Below, in pieces: positions 46,501 to 53,335 of a DNA stretch of 64,000 nt. The notes under the pieces are model-generated. The model saw only the letters and a list, made by a program, of their open reading frames with translations, ran no database searches and was not told the DNA's origin. Every line of letters begins with the position of its first letter. Position 1 is the first letter of the stretch. The position numbers and the translations under genes are program-made. Source of the stretch: Mermis nigrescens (lineage: Eukaryota > Nematoda > Enoplea > Mermithida > Mermithidae); assembly GCA_036768485.1 (NCBI GenBank), contig JAVLUZ010000143.1, forward strand, positions 4,888,346-4,952,345, written 5' to 3'.

Positions 46501-48393
46501 ATTGGAGTCGGCAGAATAACGACATGCACGGTTACAACTGAACATGTTTCTTGCGAAATTATTTCAGGTCGCTTGATTCCCGGAGAATAGTTGCTAGCTA
46601 AACCCTAGGAAAATGTGGCTGATTCCTGCAGAACTTTTGATTTTAAAAAGCTTTAAAAATATGATGTTCCATGCTTTTCACTGATCTGTTGGCTCAAGCG
46701 CATTAACGTTTTAATTCCTTCGCTTTAAATAGTCATTTTGGACCATTTATCATCGAATTTCATTGATTTTTTCGAAAACTGGTTGATTCTTTATTTTAAT
46801 GAGAAAGTTTAATAAGAAATGTAAAAATTGTCTTTTTAGACCGTATCATTTTACTCAGGAAATTTTCAAAACCCTTGCGAGGTTGGTCCGATTTCCCCTA
46901 CGGGGTCGCGGGGTTGCTCAGCCGCCAGGGTCAAGTCACTTGACCCTCTATTGACCATGTGCCCATGCATGTCCTTGATGCTTAAGACATTTTTATTATT
47001 ATGATCGTGTCCCGACTTATATCGGGAGAAGTTGACAGAACAAAAATCAGTAAGAAATTCTTTTATGCCTCACAATAGGTTGTTTTAAAAAAATTTTCAG
47101 ACTAGCCTGCACTCAGAATTTTCATGCTTTATAATCATCAATATGCGGTGAAAATAATTATAAGAGAATCACCATGGCAAAAGCTGATGGATGAATTTCC
47201 CGAGATGTAGACCAATTTATGTCGAGTCCGCCCCCCCTTGGCCGAATCCTGGATACGGGCCTGCCATTACTGATTTCTCAATCTCAGCGCGAAGCGCCGA
47301 AAATTATTTCGCCTTAAATATGGTGAGAAATCAAGGAATAACCTCTTCTGGGGCTGGGGGTCTGAGGTAACGCGCTCAAGCGCCCCCAAAAGCAGGGTCC
47401 GGGCAGAGCCTCGGTAAATTTAATGAAAAGAGCGCCTAAAAGTTGAATCGTAACGTCAAAATTTTCATGAAACCAGCGTATTTTGATTCTGAAATCAGTC
47501 TAGAAATAATCGAACCTAATCACGACACGCACACTGGGGATATGGAGGTATCCCCCTACCACAACTTTTGAAAGGCATACCCCCTCAGGTCCTTTGCAGA
47601 CCAAGACCTATTGTTGGAATTGTAAAAGAGTGCCAAACAATGCCCAGCAGTATAATCTGATGTATTCTCCAAGTAGTACTGTGTCCACTCATTCAGTCAG
47701 ACACATATTGTCCATTATTTTGTGCATATTCGATGGTCCAAGTCATTCCCTCATTCTTATTATCATTTGTTTTCATGCAAACTGAATCATGAATATTCAA
47801 GAAGAATAAAATATGACGAATTAAAGCATTTTATGGGTTTTATCGGGGGGGGAGGAACTACAAAAATATTTAAAAAAATCAATGTAAACTAATGATTTTA
47901 ACGCCATAGATAGCCGTAAAAACTAATGGTTCACCTTCTTCCCCCAAGGAAAGTGGGTATATAGTACACAGAACTTTTAACCGTGTGCATCTATGAACCT
48001 TATCACCTAATCACTAAAACAATTTACTATCGCTAAAAAATGTCTATCATTCTCGCTTCTTGGATGGATATCATTTTCTGAGTAAAACCTGCAAAAAACA
48101 GAAGACATACATAGATGCAAAATATGCCTTAGGTTGTATAAAGATTGAATATGGAGTGTTTAAACCGCGCGTTTGGGATTAAATATACAACAATCAATAA
48201 TTGTGAAATTCGGCGCAAAGCGCCGAAAATTTTGTGATTTTTTGCTAAAAAACAAAGGGGAGAGAGTAAAGGAGAAAAATAGTTTTAATAAAATACAATA
48301 CCTTACGTATTCTTCAGCATATTCTTTCTCGCTCATTGGACGGCATCTCACGACGACTTTCACGCTTTCTACATTTTTCTTAGTAGGTATCAT
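15981..48393 (-). CDS. KIF3B: Kinesin-II motor subunit, KIF3B type (whole gene, 17 coding exons)
   Basis: This is a plus-end-directed microtubule motor subunit. In animals KIF3B pairs with KIF3A and KAP3 for intraflagellar transport and cilium assembly. Exons read from high to low coordinates and sum to 2265 nt, about 754 residues, close to the ~747 of vertebrate KIF3B. Visible marks are the P-loop GQTGTGKT (about residues 96-103), switch I NEHSSRSH (209-216), switch II DLAGSE (245-250), the neck-linker region ending [16 protein letters not shown] (about 345-361), a basic stretch [13 protein letters not shown], a long coiled coil (about 395-580) and the C-terminal ending [11 protein letters not shown]. 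The ending separates it from KIF3A. All introns use GT/AG. Exon phases agree except at the exon 11/12 junction and within exon 15. The gene spans 32.4 kb because its introns are full of transposons. The identity is secure; whether the reference allele is fully intact is less so. Confidence 0.96.
16489..16634 (-). CDS. KIF3B: KIF3B exon 16
   Basis: This encodes [19 protein letters not shown] and then [20 protein letters not shown]. It aligns with the AENIVLLELD...AALDAAL segment of KIF3B tails. The acceptor is TTGTAG|G and the donor TG|GTATAA in phase 2. Confidence 0.9.
17365..18161. mobile_element. Foldback element, near-complete 797-bp palindrome
   Basis: The left arm (17365-17740) begins CAGGGTGTTTCAAAAAAACG after a TA. 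The right arm (17790-18161) is its inverted copy. Matching inverted strings include GTTGTACAAGAAC, AAAGTCGTTTTTT, ACGTTGTAGCTTT and CAGACCGTATTCT. The loop is about 40-50 bp. The arms are diverged but co-linear. It lies in the intron between KIF3B exons 16 and 15. Confidence 0.85.
18889..18996 (-). CDS. KIF3B: KIF3B exon 15 (frame disrupted)
   Basis: A 108-bp exon between a clear acceptor (GTAACAG|A) and donor (GGAAG|GTATAG). Entering in the phase set by exon 14 reads [17 protein letters not shown], resembling the conserved RPVSAVGYKRPLS block. Leaving in the phase needed by exon 16 reads [17 protein letters not shown]. The two frames differ by one base, so one nucleotide seems missing inside the exon, perhaps near the CCCC run around 18944. 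It could be an assembly error or a real lesion. Confidence 0.7.
19130..19880. repeat. Interspersed repeat G, two adjacent fragments
   Basis: Shares GCCGCC...CCCAAAAATA, AAGATAATGCA(C/T)GG, TCTCAAAATTTTCGGCGC and GTACGCCCCTG with 28270-28640, 42295-42610 and 21840-21995. Class unknown. It fills the intron between KIF3B exons 15 and 14. Confidence 0.55.
20411..20527 (-). CDS. KIF3B: KIF3B exon 14
   Basis: This encodes [20 protein letters not shown] then [14 protein letters not shown]. It corresponds to the post-stalk IENFIP..E segment. The acceptor is TCTTTAG|A and the donor TT|GTAAGT in phase 2. Confidence 0.94.
21340..21525 (-). pseudogene. Transposase C-terminal tail, inverted copy
   Basis: The minus strand encodes [20 protein letters not shown], then an acidic run and [10 protein letters not shown] with a TAA stop. 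It is the inverted duplicate of the tail at 23942-24106. Only the last ~60 codons exist. Confidence 0.75.
22030..23454. mobile_element. TIR element GGGCCCGGTTTCACCA nested in the hAT element
   Basis: Perfect 16-bp inverted ends GGGCCCGGTTTCACCA and TGGTGAAACCGGGCCC. Dense subterminal repeats of ACGAGT/ACTCGT lie inside both ends. It holds a (AAT)n tract and no transposase. GGGCCCGGTT-type ends recall PIF/Harbinger elements, but I see no clear 3-bp duplication. Confidence 0.8.
22460..22680. repeat. (AAT)n/(ATT)n microsatellite
   Basis: AAT runs switch to ATT and back, so parts are self-complementary. Confidence 0.95.
23942..24106 (+). pseudogene. Transposase C-terminal tail
   Basis: Encodes [20 protein letters not shown] followed by acidic residues and [12 protein letters not shown] with TGA. 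Catalytic parts are absent. Together with 21340-21525 it makes the element a partial foldback. Confidence 0.75.
24759..26203. other. Intron between KIF3B exons 14 and 13, mostly unrecognised
   Basis: A ~60-bp direct repeat around 25305-25410 (GAAGAAGTTTTCTC with AATTAAGCAG twice) is the only clear structure. Confidence 0.5.
26204..26442 (-). CDS. KIF3B: KIF3B exon 13 (coiled coil)
   Basis: This encodes [15 protein letters not shown] and then [20 protein letters not shown], ending ELTKELKLK. It is the most conserved part of the KIF3B stalk, where it pairs with the partner motor. The acceptor is TTCTAG|C and the donor AA|GTACAG in phase 2. Confidence 0.95.
26520..26870 (+). repeat. CACCCCCAGAATT repeat family
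   Basis: Shares AGTTTCC...AAATTTTCGGCGCTTCGC and AGAATTCCCAT..TGCATGTCTG with 32930-33325 and 31510-31880. Class unknown. Confidence 0.6.
26880..28265. other. Intron between KIF3B exons 13 and 12, little recognised
   Basis: A worn repeat ending CCCTACGTACATGTCTGGTCC occupies about 27660-27985. No gene seen. Confidence 0.4.
28270..28645 (+). repeat. Interspersed repeat G
   Basis: Same family as 19130-19880 and 42295-42610, with AAGATAATGCACGG, AAATTTTCGGCGCTTCGCGC and GGATCCTAGATACGGGTCTG. Confidence 0.6.
28799..28904 (-). CDS. KIF3B: KIF3B exon 12 (coiled coil)
   Basis: This encodes [20 protein letters not shown] followed by a glutamate/arginine-rich coil ending LTEQR. MESKLL..G.N..DHT is a KIF3B signature. 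The acceptor is CTTTAG|C and the donor CGA|GTAAGA in phase 0. Confidence 0.95.
29052..29477 (-). mobile_element. hAT-like element, CAGTGTTTTTT family, perfect 8-bp duplication
   Basis: Flanked by CTCCCGCT on both sides (29044-29051 and 29478-29485). The ends are CAAGGTTTTTTTGTATTCGG and inverted CTGTGTTTTTTTGTACAAGG. It contains GGCGCTTCGCGCC and TGTACA motifs typical of the family. It lies between KIF3B exons 12 and 11. Confidence 0.9.
30129..30352 (-). CDS. KIF3B: KIF3B exon 11 (acidic segment, coiled coil)
   Basis: This encodes [20 protein letters not shown] and a heptad-rich run with [20 protein letters not shown]. The acceptor is TTGTAG|AT. The only good donor, GTATGT, follows ATTAGC, so the exon ends in phase 0, but exon 12 requires phase 2. 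If the C at 30129 were absent, the junction would be AG|GTATGT and the frame would close as ARISAMESK. Confidence 0.9.
30770..30995 (-). repeat. GGTGGGCAGCACC repeat, reverse copy
   Basis: Reverse copy of the family at 8386-8665. Confidence 0.65.
31170..31252 (-). CDS. KIF3B: KIF3B exon 10 (basic segment)
   Basis: An 83-bp exon encoding [20 protein letters not shown] then KSANDSA. It corresponds to the lysine/arginine-rich segment that precedes the charged region in KIF3B. The acceptor is TTATAG|G and the donor G|GTATAC in phase 1. Confidence 0.88.
31318..31385. repeat. (AAT)n(ATT)n palindromic microsatellite
   Basis: An AAT run is followed immediately by an ATT run of similar length, so the tract can fold on itself. 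Confidence 0.95.
31510..31880. repeat. CACCCCCAGAATT family, diverged copy
   Basis: Resembles 26520-26870 and 32930-33325, with CGTTTT, GTCAGAAACGTCAAAAA and CCCAGAATTTCTATGCT. It lies between KIF3B exons 10 and 9. Confidence 0.45.
32200..32383 (-). CDS. KIF3B: KIF3B exon 9 (end of motor, neck)
   Basis: This encodes [20 protein letters not shown], then [20 protein letters not shown] and [17 protein letters not shown]. The last segment is the kinesin-II neck linker and start of the neck coil. The acceptor is GCTAG|AT and the donor CG|GTAAAA in phase 2. Confidence 0.97.
32930..33325 (+). repeat. CACCCCCAGAATT family, best copy
   Basis: Contains three C-rich CACCCCCC blocks, AAATTTTCGGCG and AGAATTCCCATGCTGTGCATG. 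It ends nine bases before the donor of KIF3B exon 8. Confidence 0.65.
33334..33466 (-). CDS. KIF3B: KIF3B exon 8
   Basis: This encodes [20 protein letters not shown] and then [18 protein letters not shown], the conserved end of the catalytic core. The acceptor is TTTCAG|GG and the donor CAAG|GTATAT in phase 1. Confidence 0.97.
33746..35280 (+). mobile_element. CAGTGTTTTTT-family element split by another
   Basis: Flanked by TATGAGAT and TACGAGAT (7 of 8 match). The body matches 41360-42114 but is interrupted at 34041-35128. It lies in the intron between KIF3B exons 8 and 7. Confidence 0.8.
34041..35128 (+). mobile_element. Nested hAT-like element with GCACGGGCC ends
   Basis: The left end is CAGTGTTTTTTTTTGCACGG. 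The right end is inverted: TGCACTGTGCAAAAAAAAAC then ACTG. Flanks AAAGAAAC and TAACAAAC match at six of eight. It has five GCGCGAAGCGC-type palindromes and no transposase. Confidence 0.75.
35964..37005. mobile_element. Foldback element with ATTGCTCGCC minisatellite arms
   Basis: The ends CCGGAAAATTGCTCGCCAAC are inverted copies. Each outer arm (35964-36235 and 36805-37005) is a tandem array of a ~14-bp unit, CAATTGCTCGCCAA and variants. Inward, TGTCAAGCTTAACTC and TAAGCCATTACATTTATGA pair with their inverted copies. The whole 1042 bp is one palindrome with a ~40-bp loop near 36510-36550. It lies between KIF3B exons 8 and 7. Confidence 0.88.
37381..37543 (-). CDS. KIF3B: KIF3B exon 7 (switch I and switch II)
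   Basis: This encodes [20 protein letters not shown] and then [18 protein letters not shown]. Both nucleotide-sensing switches (SSRSH and DLAGSE) lie in this exon. The acceptor is TCTTTAG|T and the donor ACA|GTATGT in phase 0. Confidence 0.97.
37688..39302 (+). mobile_element. CAGTGTTTTTT-family element split by a TAGGGATCGACC hAT element
   Basis: The left part (37688-37830) and right part (39005-39302) are continuous with other family members once the insert is removed. Flanks CTATGAAC and CTTTCAAC match at six of eight. It lies between KIF3B exons 7 and 6. Confidence 0.82.
37831..38996. mobile_element. hAT element with TAGGGATCGACCGGAG ends, perfect 8-bp duplication
   Basis: The ends TAGGGATCGACCGGAG and CTCCGGTCGATCCCTA are inverse. 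GTTCGACC flanks both (37823-37830 and 38997-39004). Just inside are GC-rich CCGGAGCCGGAGG arrays. The AT-rich core of about 950 bp has no transposase. Confidence 0.93.
39619..39782 (-). CDS. KIF3B: KIF3B exon 6
   Basis: This encodes [20 protein letters not shown] and later [18 protein letters not shown] plus [10 protein letters not shown]. The last part runs up to the switch I region. The acceptor is ATTCAG|GA and the donor GG|GTGAGC in phase 2. Confidence 0.96.
40599..40723 (-). CDS. KIF3B: KIF3B exon 5
   Basis: This encodes [19 protein letters not shown] and then RASYLEIYQ, typical kinesin motor core. The acceptor is GTTTAG|GG and the donor CAG|GTGAAA in phase 0. Confidence 0.96.
41264..41317 (-). 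CDS. KIF3B: KIF3B exon 4 (P-loop)
   Basis: A 54-bp exon encoding [17 protein letters not shown]. This contains the Walker A motif GQTGTGKT that binds the ATP phosphates. The acceptor is TTTTCAG|GC and the donor G|GTATTT in phase 1. Confidence 0.97.
41360..42114 (+). mobile_element. CAGTGTTTTTT-family element, perfect 8-bp duplication
   Basis: Flanked by ATTTCAAA (41352-41359 and 42115-42122). An internal block with ACTATAATATGGTACAG and the GGCGCGAAGCGCC palindromes is doubled, giving four palindromes (41572, 41662, 41879, 41970). It lies between KIF3B exons 4 and 3 and ends 30 bases from the exon 3 donor. Confidence 0.93.
42145..42215 (-). CDS. KIF3B: KIF3B exon 3
   Basis: A 71-bp exon encoding [19 protein letters not shown] and SGFNG. 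The acceptor is GTCCAG|C and the donor G|GTTAAT in phase 1. It leads directly into the P-loop exon. Confidence 0.94.
42295..42610. repeat. Interspersed repeat G
   Basis: Has GCCGCCCCCTTAGCCC, CTCAAGCGCGAC and CTGCGTACGCCCCTGTG, shared with 19130-19480. Confidence 0.6.
42930..43110 (+). repeat. Interspersed repeat R, forward copy
   Basis: Has GCGCACAAGGTCAGGG, CCAAAACAGTTAATTTAACG and CGTTTTTTCGTGGTAATATC. See 4925-5320. Confidence 0.65.
43482..43920 (+). mobile_element. CAGTGTTTTTT-family element inside a C-run repeat
   Basis: Starts CAGTGTTTTTTATACAAGG and ends CGAATACAAAAAACACTG. The C-run repeat resumes on both sides (43410-43481 and 43921-44003). The family palindrome is partly deleted in this copy. 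Confidence 0.8.
44551..44655 (-). CDS. KIF3B: KIF3B exon 2
   Basis: This encodes [17 protein letters not shown] and [11 protein letters not shown] of the motor domain. The acceptor is CTTAAG|G and the donor AA|GTAAGC in phase 2. It joins exon 3 to give [14 protein letters not shown], which matches the kinesin-II consensus. Confidence 0.94.
44775..45010 (+). repeat. GGTGGGCAGCACC-family repeat
   Basis: Begins AGGTGGACGGCACCAAAGTT and ends with C runs, as at 8386-8665. Confidence 0.65.
45843..46190. repeat. Repeat with GTATCCAGGAT end, interrupted by a hAT-like left end
   Basis: 45843-46128 matches 47100-47470 (GGCTGGGGGTCTG, GCGCGCTC..GCGCC, GGTCCGGG..GAGCC). At 46129 TAGGGATGGGACTGACACCG and GC-rich CACCGGCACCGG arrays begin, like the left end of a hAT element. 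No matching right end was found. Confidence 0.5.
47100..47470. repeat. Second copy of the GTATCCAGGAT-family repeat
   Basis: See 45843-46190. Includes a CAGCGCGAAGCGCCG palindrome at 47286. Confidence 0.5.
47530..47990 (+). repeat. Repeat shared with 7420-7755
   Basis: Same ordered segments as the copy in the Tudor gene. Confidence 0.5.
48302..48393 (-). CDS. KIF3B: KIF3B exon 1 (start codon)
   Basis: This exon holds the ATG at 48393-48391 and encodes residues 1-30 plus two bases, including [14 protein letters not shown], the first beta strand of the kinesin motor fold. It ends AAG|GTATTG in phase 2. The split AG|G arginine codon is completed by exon 2, giving EEYVRIVNMY. The start was chosen because the motor-domain motif follows after about ten residues, as in other KIF3B proteins. 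No TATA box or other clear promoter was recognised upstream. Confidence 0.93.
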
Positions 48394-49009
48394 TTTACGA
48401 CTAGCACGAAAGTCATTTGATATTGAAGATTCGCATAATGGAAATCCAAGTCACACCCTAAACTGCTGGCACGGTATCAGTCAGCAAAGTCGAGTCTTTG
48501 CAAATAAGTGTAACATAAGCAGAGACTGAAATCTTCATATTTCTAATCAAGTAAAATAACAGAAAAAACATGCAAAAAGGAAATTTATTCAAGATTTTCA
48601 AAATTTTAAACACCGCACCTCTTTTTATCATCCGAGTTGAAGATTAAAACTTAAAACATGGTAAGAGGTAAGAAGAGGATTTTTGGAAAAAAATCAAAAA
48701 TGTGAGACTCCTTGAATCGTGCCAGCCTACCTACTTTTAGTGGCCATGAGTGAGTGAGTACAGCCGTGAAATTCAAAACTGAAGGATAATTAGATAACAG
48801 TGAGCGAAACGACCGAAGCTGTGCTTTCTTGTTTCGATACAAGAAAAACAGTTGGAAGCCGAAATTTTTCGTTACGCTAAATTTTAGGACCAAAGTAAAT
48901 AGATAATAAACGAAAACAGGTTTCTGGACTTATAGGAAAGTGTGCACAAAAACAGGAAAGAAGCATAAAAAGTCTTTTCATAAATTTATCCCTCACTATT
49001 CTGAATTTA

Positions 49010-49225
49010 ACTAAACTAAAATAATTTATAGCTGAAGCGCGACAATTACGAAGAATGCAAAAGAATGATAAAAATATACGATCAATAAAGTAAAGACGTA
49101 TATACAGCATACGGCGACAAGCGAGTCATAATAATGACGATTTGTTATGCTTACCTTTGATAAATTTAGATAAGTCGACGTCAAATAATCTAGATTTTAA
49201 TACATTCAGGTTAGGGGAAGTTCTA
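49010..49225 (-). pseudogene. LINE 3' end fragment
   Basis: Closely matches 54840-55010: GAAGCGCGACAATTACGAAG, CGAGTCAT..AATGACGATTT and GATAA(A)TTTAGATAAGTCGACG. It is 5'-truncated and encodes only the last residues of the LINE protein. Confidence 0.75.
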
Positions 49226-49282
49226 TGTTTTGAATTTCTTTTTATTCCGTAGTGCAGACAAAAAGGCAGTTTTGATATTTAC

Positions 49283-49407
49283 CTGCCTATCTTGTGATGG
49301 GCCGGTTTTATACCAGTCTTTAATTGGCACTTCTACAGAATAGAAACTGTTGTTGTGCAAAGTATAGTCGCAGGAGATAATGATTTTTTCAAACTTATCG
49401 ATTTTTC
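49283..49407 (-). CDS. Exon-like ORF, unrecognised
   Basis: Bounded by GCCTAG|GA and CAG|GTAAAT, open for 41 codons, encoding IDKFEKIIISCDYTLHNN and SFYSVEVPIKDWYKTGPS. It looks like real coding sequence but I do not recognise it. It lies upstream of the KIF3B start and beside a LINE tail. It could be an isolated exon of an upstream gene or a captured fragment. Confidence 0.35.
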
Positions 49408-49685
49408 CTAGGCTTATGCTCAAATTTATGGGTATGGATACTACTCCCGCTTAGGTCGGTATCACTCCCACTTAGGTCGAGATACAGGCATTAGTTTGTC
49501 TGATGACGTCATAATAGTTACTATTCTGTAGAAGTACCCTTTATTTTTCTCCACAGAAATTTTAAAATGTTACGTTTATAGAACGTATAACACTAACCAA
49601 GCCCAAAATTATTAACAAAATCGCGATCTTTCGGTTTACAAGGTAATCCAATTTTAAAAAAGACAGTGAACGCAACATAGGAAAC

Positions 49686-50276
49686 CAGGGTCGCCAAGTG
49701 CTCTTGTCAAAAAAACCCACAATTTTAGCCTCAAACTGCCTAAAAACCCTAACCAATGGTTAAGCATATGCGCAAAAAACCTCAACCGCTAAAAAATGCC
49801 TCGGACGGCCTCGAAAAATTCCCGGATTAGGGGGAAAACCCCAAACTTGGCAAAACGTTTTTTTCCTATTGATTTGGTTCACAATGTGAACCATACCCGT
49901 AATTTTTTCCCACATTTCAAATTTTGGTTCACATTTTTGGGGGTCTAAAAAACGTCCAAAAAGTGAGCGCTCATGTTGAAAAACTGATTTTTCTGCAGAA
50001 AGCCCATCCTACATAAAATGACGAGACCCAAAACGAGTTTTTGAACATTTTGTTATTGTAAATTTAGTGTACTGCACATCGATAAAAAACATTGAAAATA
50101 AATCAATCCGGTGCTGCGCCGGAAAATTTTGAAATTTTACCGTTCTATAACGCATTTTTGCATTACAAAAATTTTCCACAATGTAAATCAAGCCAAAAAC
50201 ATTTTTCCACATCTCGAAATTTTTGGTTCACAAAAACCCCTAATTGTGGGAAAAGACGGTGACTTGGCAACCCTGC
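49686..50276. mobile_element. hAT-like element CAGGGTCGCCAAGTGC ... GACTTGGCAACCCTG
   Basis: The inverted ends are CAGGGTCGCCAAGTGC and its near-inverse GACTTGGCAACCCTG. The interior has TTGGTTCACA/TGTGAACC blocks and a CCGGTGCTGCGCCGG palindrome (50109). It abuts the hAT duplication starting at 50285. No clean 8-bp duplication was found. Confidence 0.6.
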
Positions 50277-50967
50277 AGGAGGAACAGTGTTGCCAGGTCC
50301 CAAAATTCAGATTCTCCTGCACAGAGGTAAAATTGGGGAAAAATTCTCCTGCAATTCTCCTGAAAATATTTTGATTCTCCTGAAAATTCTCCTGGCTCAT
50401 ATTTTGCAGGAAAGGTTGTACAGCAGATCTACAATTGTATGTACACATGCATATCAAGCATGCTCAGGCCAATTTACCTTGGTTCACCCAACTATTTTAT
50501 TCTGATCTCTTGCCTGTTAATCCTAAGGACACTCAAGGCTAAATAATGAACATTAATTCTCTCACAAAAAGCTCATGGAGCATATCTGCATTATACAGGC
50601 AGATGCAAAAATAATGGAAGACTAATGCTGCACCACAAAGTATAACATTTTATTCAACATCAACAGCTGACAAACATTCAATAACAGATTCCTGATCTTC
50701 ATCAGGATATACTGCTCAAGGGCCTAAGCTAAAGAGGTCGCATTGTTTACAATACACATTATTCGAAAAAACAGTTTCTGTGCTTAAAACAGTGACCGCC
50801 AATTTTCAGTTGCACTTACATCATCAAAAATTTCTGGAAAGAGCCCTGTTTGCAATGTCTTTTGAAAAAATAAATAATACTTTATTACTAATTGTATGTA
50901 CTTCAGTAGCAAGCAAATCCTTACGTTTTGAAATATATCAAAAAAATGTTTATAGGCGCTTTGCAAA

Positions 50968-52195
50968 CACCGTTTTTTCCCAGCGATTTGGTTGACATTA
51001 TAGACCGAACCCAAAATTTTTTTCCACTTTTTCCGACTTTTTTCCACATTTTTTGGGAGGTCTAAAAACGTTCAAAATAGAGCGCCTGTGTTGAAAAATC
51101 AGTGTTTTTACGTGGAAAATTTTATGTACACATGCAATAGCGGTGTTTGATGCACTTTTTGTATAAAAATTTCGCGCTCTACAAGAATATCACGATCAGT
51201 AACGTTATTTATGTTGAAACTTAATTTCCTTCCTTCAGTAAAGCATTTTAGCCAATTCTGAAGTCGTTTTTGACAATTAAAATTATAATTTATCAAATGG
51301 CGCGAAGCGCTAGAAAATTTTGAAATTTTAGCTCAAAAACTGTGCAGAAGGTAAGGATTTTCAATCGTAGTGGAGTTCTAGGACCAGATTATCGATAAAA
51401 ATGCTGCAATTGGCGCCGCGCGGCTCAAACATCAATAACAAGTAAGAATTAAATCAATTCGGCGCGTAGCGCCGAAAATTTTTTGTAGTTTCACCTCTCT
51501 GAAACGCATTTTTGCATTACAAAAACTAACCGAATCCGTGCAGAAGATAAGGATTTTCAATCGTAGTAAAGTTCTAGATCAAATTTTCGATAAAAATGCT
51601 GCAGTTGACGCGGCGCGGCTCAAATATTAATTAAAAAAAATTAAATCAATTCGGCGCGAAGCGCGAAAAATTTTTGTAGTTTCACTTCTCTAAAACGCAT
51701 TTTTGCATTAAAAAACTAACTGAATCCGTGCAGAAGATAAGGATTTTCAATCGTAGTAAAGTTCTAGATCAAATTGTCGATAAAAATGCTGCAGTTGACG
51801 CGGCGCGGCTCAAATATTAAAAACAAAAAAGAATTAAATCAATTCGGCGCGAAGCGCCGAAAAATTTTGTAGTTTTACTTCTCTAAAACGCATTTTTGCA
51901 TTACAAAAACTAACCGAATCTGTGCAGAAGATAAGGATTTTCAATCGTAGTGAAGTTCTAGACCAGATTGTCGATAAAAATGCTGCAATTGGCGCGGCGC
52001 GGCTTAAGGATTACTAATAAGTAAGAATTTAATCAATTCGGCGCGAAGCACCGAAAAATTTTTGAAGTTTTAACTCTCTAAAACGCATTTTTAACATTAC
52101 AAAAAGTTTCCACAAATGCCAACCAAGCCCAAAAATTTTTTCCATTTGCCAAAATTTTGGTTGACAAATAGACCAAAAAGTGGAAAAAAACGGTG
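50968..52195 (+). mobile_element. CACCGTTTTTT-ended hAT-like element with ~190-bp tandem units
   Basis: The ends CACCGTTTTTTCCCA and GTGGAAAAAAACGGTG are inverse. TTTGCAAA flanks both sides (50960-50967 and 52196-52203). The interior holds four to five ~190-bp units, each starting with a GGCGCGAAGCGCC palindrome and holding GATAAGGATTTTCAATCGTA. The same element occurs at 53336-54560, and a truncated one starts at 11428. Confidence 0.88.
51299..52090 (+). repeat. Tandem ~190-bp hairpin units
   Basis: Palindromes at 51299, 51462, 51652, 51845 and 52039 mark unit starts. Each unit also has GCGGCGCGGCT near its end. Confidence 0.92.
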
Positions 52196-53335
52196 TTTGC
52201 AAACGTCTATGAAACTGATAAAAACAATTAGACGGTGTGTAAAGCTATGTATTTCTGCACTTCGTGATATTAAGTGAATAAATAAATGAATGAATGAATG
52301 ATTTACTACGGAAGCACGAAACTTATTTGGATATAGTTATAACTTAACACTTAGGTCTTAACTACGAACGAAATAAAGTCTTAATGTGAAACAACTAACT
52401 AACTACAGTAAGTACAGTAAGGAGGTTAATGTATGATAATCATTATAACTTGCTGTTTAAGTTTTGAAAATTCTCCTGAATTCTCCTAGATTTTCAGGAT
52501 TCTCCTGAATTCTCCTGACATTTTAAAATTCTCCTGCATTCTCCTGCATGTTTACAACTTCTCCTGAAATTTCTCCTGAAGAGCCCATTCTCCTGCTCCT
52601 GGAAAATTTTAGATTCTCCTGAATTCAGGAGAATTCTCCAGCACCTGGCAAGTCCAGTGTTGCCAGGTCCCAAAATTCAGATTCTCCTGCACAGAGGTAA
52701 AATTGGGGAAAAATTCTCCTGCAATTCTCCTGAAAATATTTTGATTCTCCTGAAAATTCGCCTGGCTCATATTTTGCAGGAAAGGTTGTACAGCAGATCT
52801 ACAATTGTATGTACACATGCATATCAAGCATGCTCAGGCCAATTTATCTTGGTTCACCCAACTATTTTATTCTGATCTCTTGCCTATAAATCCTAAGGAC
52901 ACTCAAGGCTAAATAATGAACATTAATTCTCTCACAAAAAGCTCATGGAGCATATCTGCATTATACAGGCAGATGCAAAAATAATGGAAGACTAATGCTG
53001 CACCACAAAGTATAACATTTTATCAACATCAACAGCTGACAAACATTCAATAACAGATTCCTGATCTTCATCAGGATATACTGCTCAGGGGCCTAAGCTA
53101 CAGAGGTCGCATTGTTTACAATACACATTATTCGAAAAAACAGTTTCTGTGCTTAAAACAGTGACCGCCAATTTTTAGTTGTACTTACATCATCAAAAAT
53201 TTCTGAAAAGGGCCCTGTTTGCAATGTCTTTTGAAAAAATAAATAATACTTTATTACTAATTGTATGTACTTCAGTAGCAAGCAAATCCTTACGTTTTGA
53301 AATATATCAAAAAATGTTTGTAGGCGCTTTGCAAA

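Larger units (their letters stand above)
50285..52651. mobile_element. hAT-like unit, tandem copy 1 (CAGTGTTGCCAGGT ... ACCTGGCAA)
   Basis: Begins CAGTGTTGCCAGGTCCC with many TTCTCCTG subterminal repeats at both ends, and ends GCACCTGGCAA without the usual final CCCTG. It contains a CACCG-ended element (50968-52195). No transposase ORF was recognised. Copy 2 starts four bases later. Confidence 0.82.
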
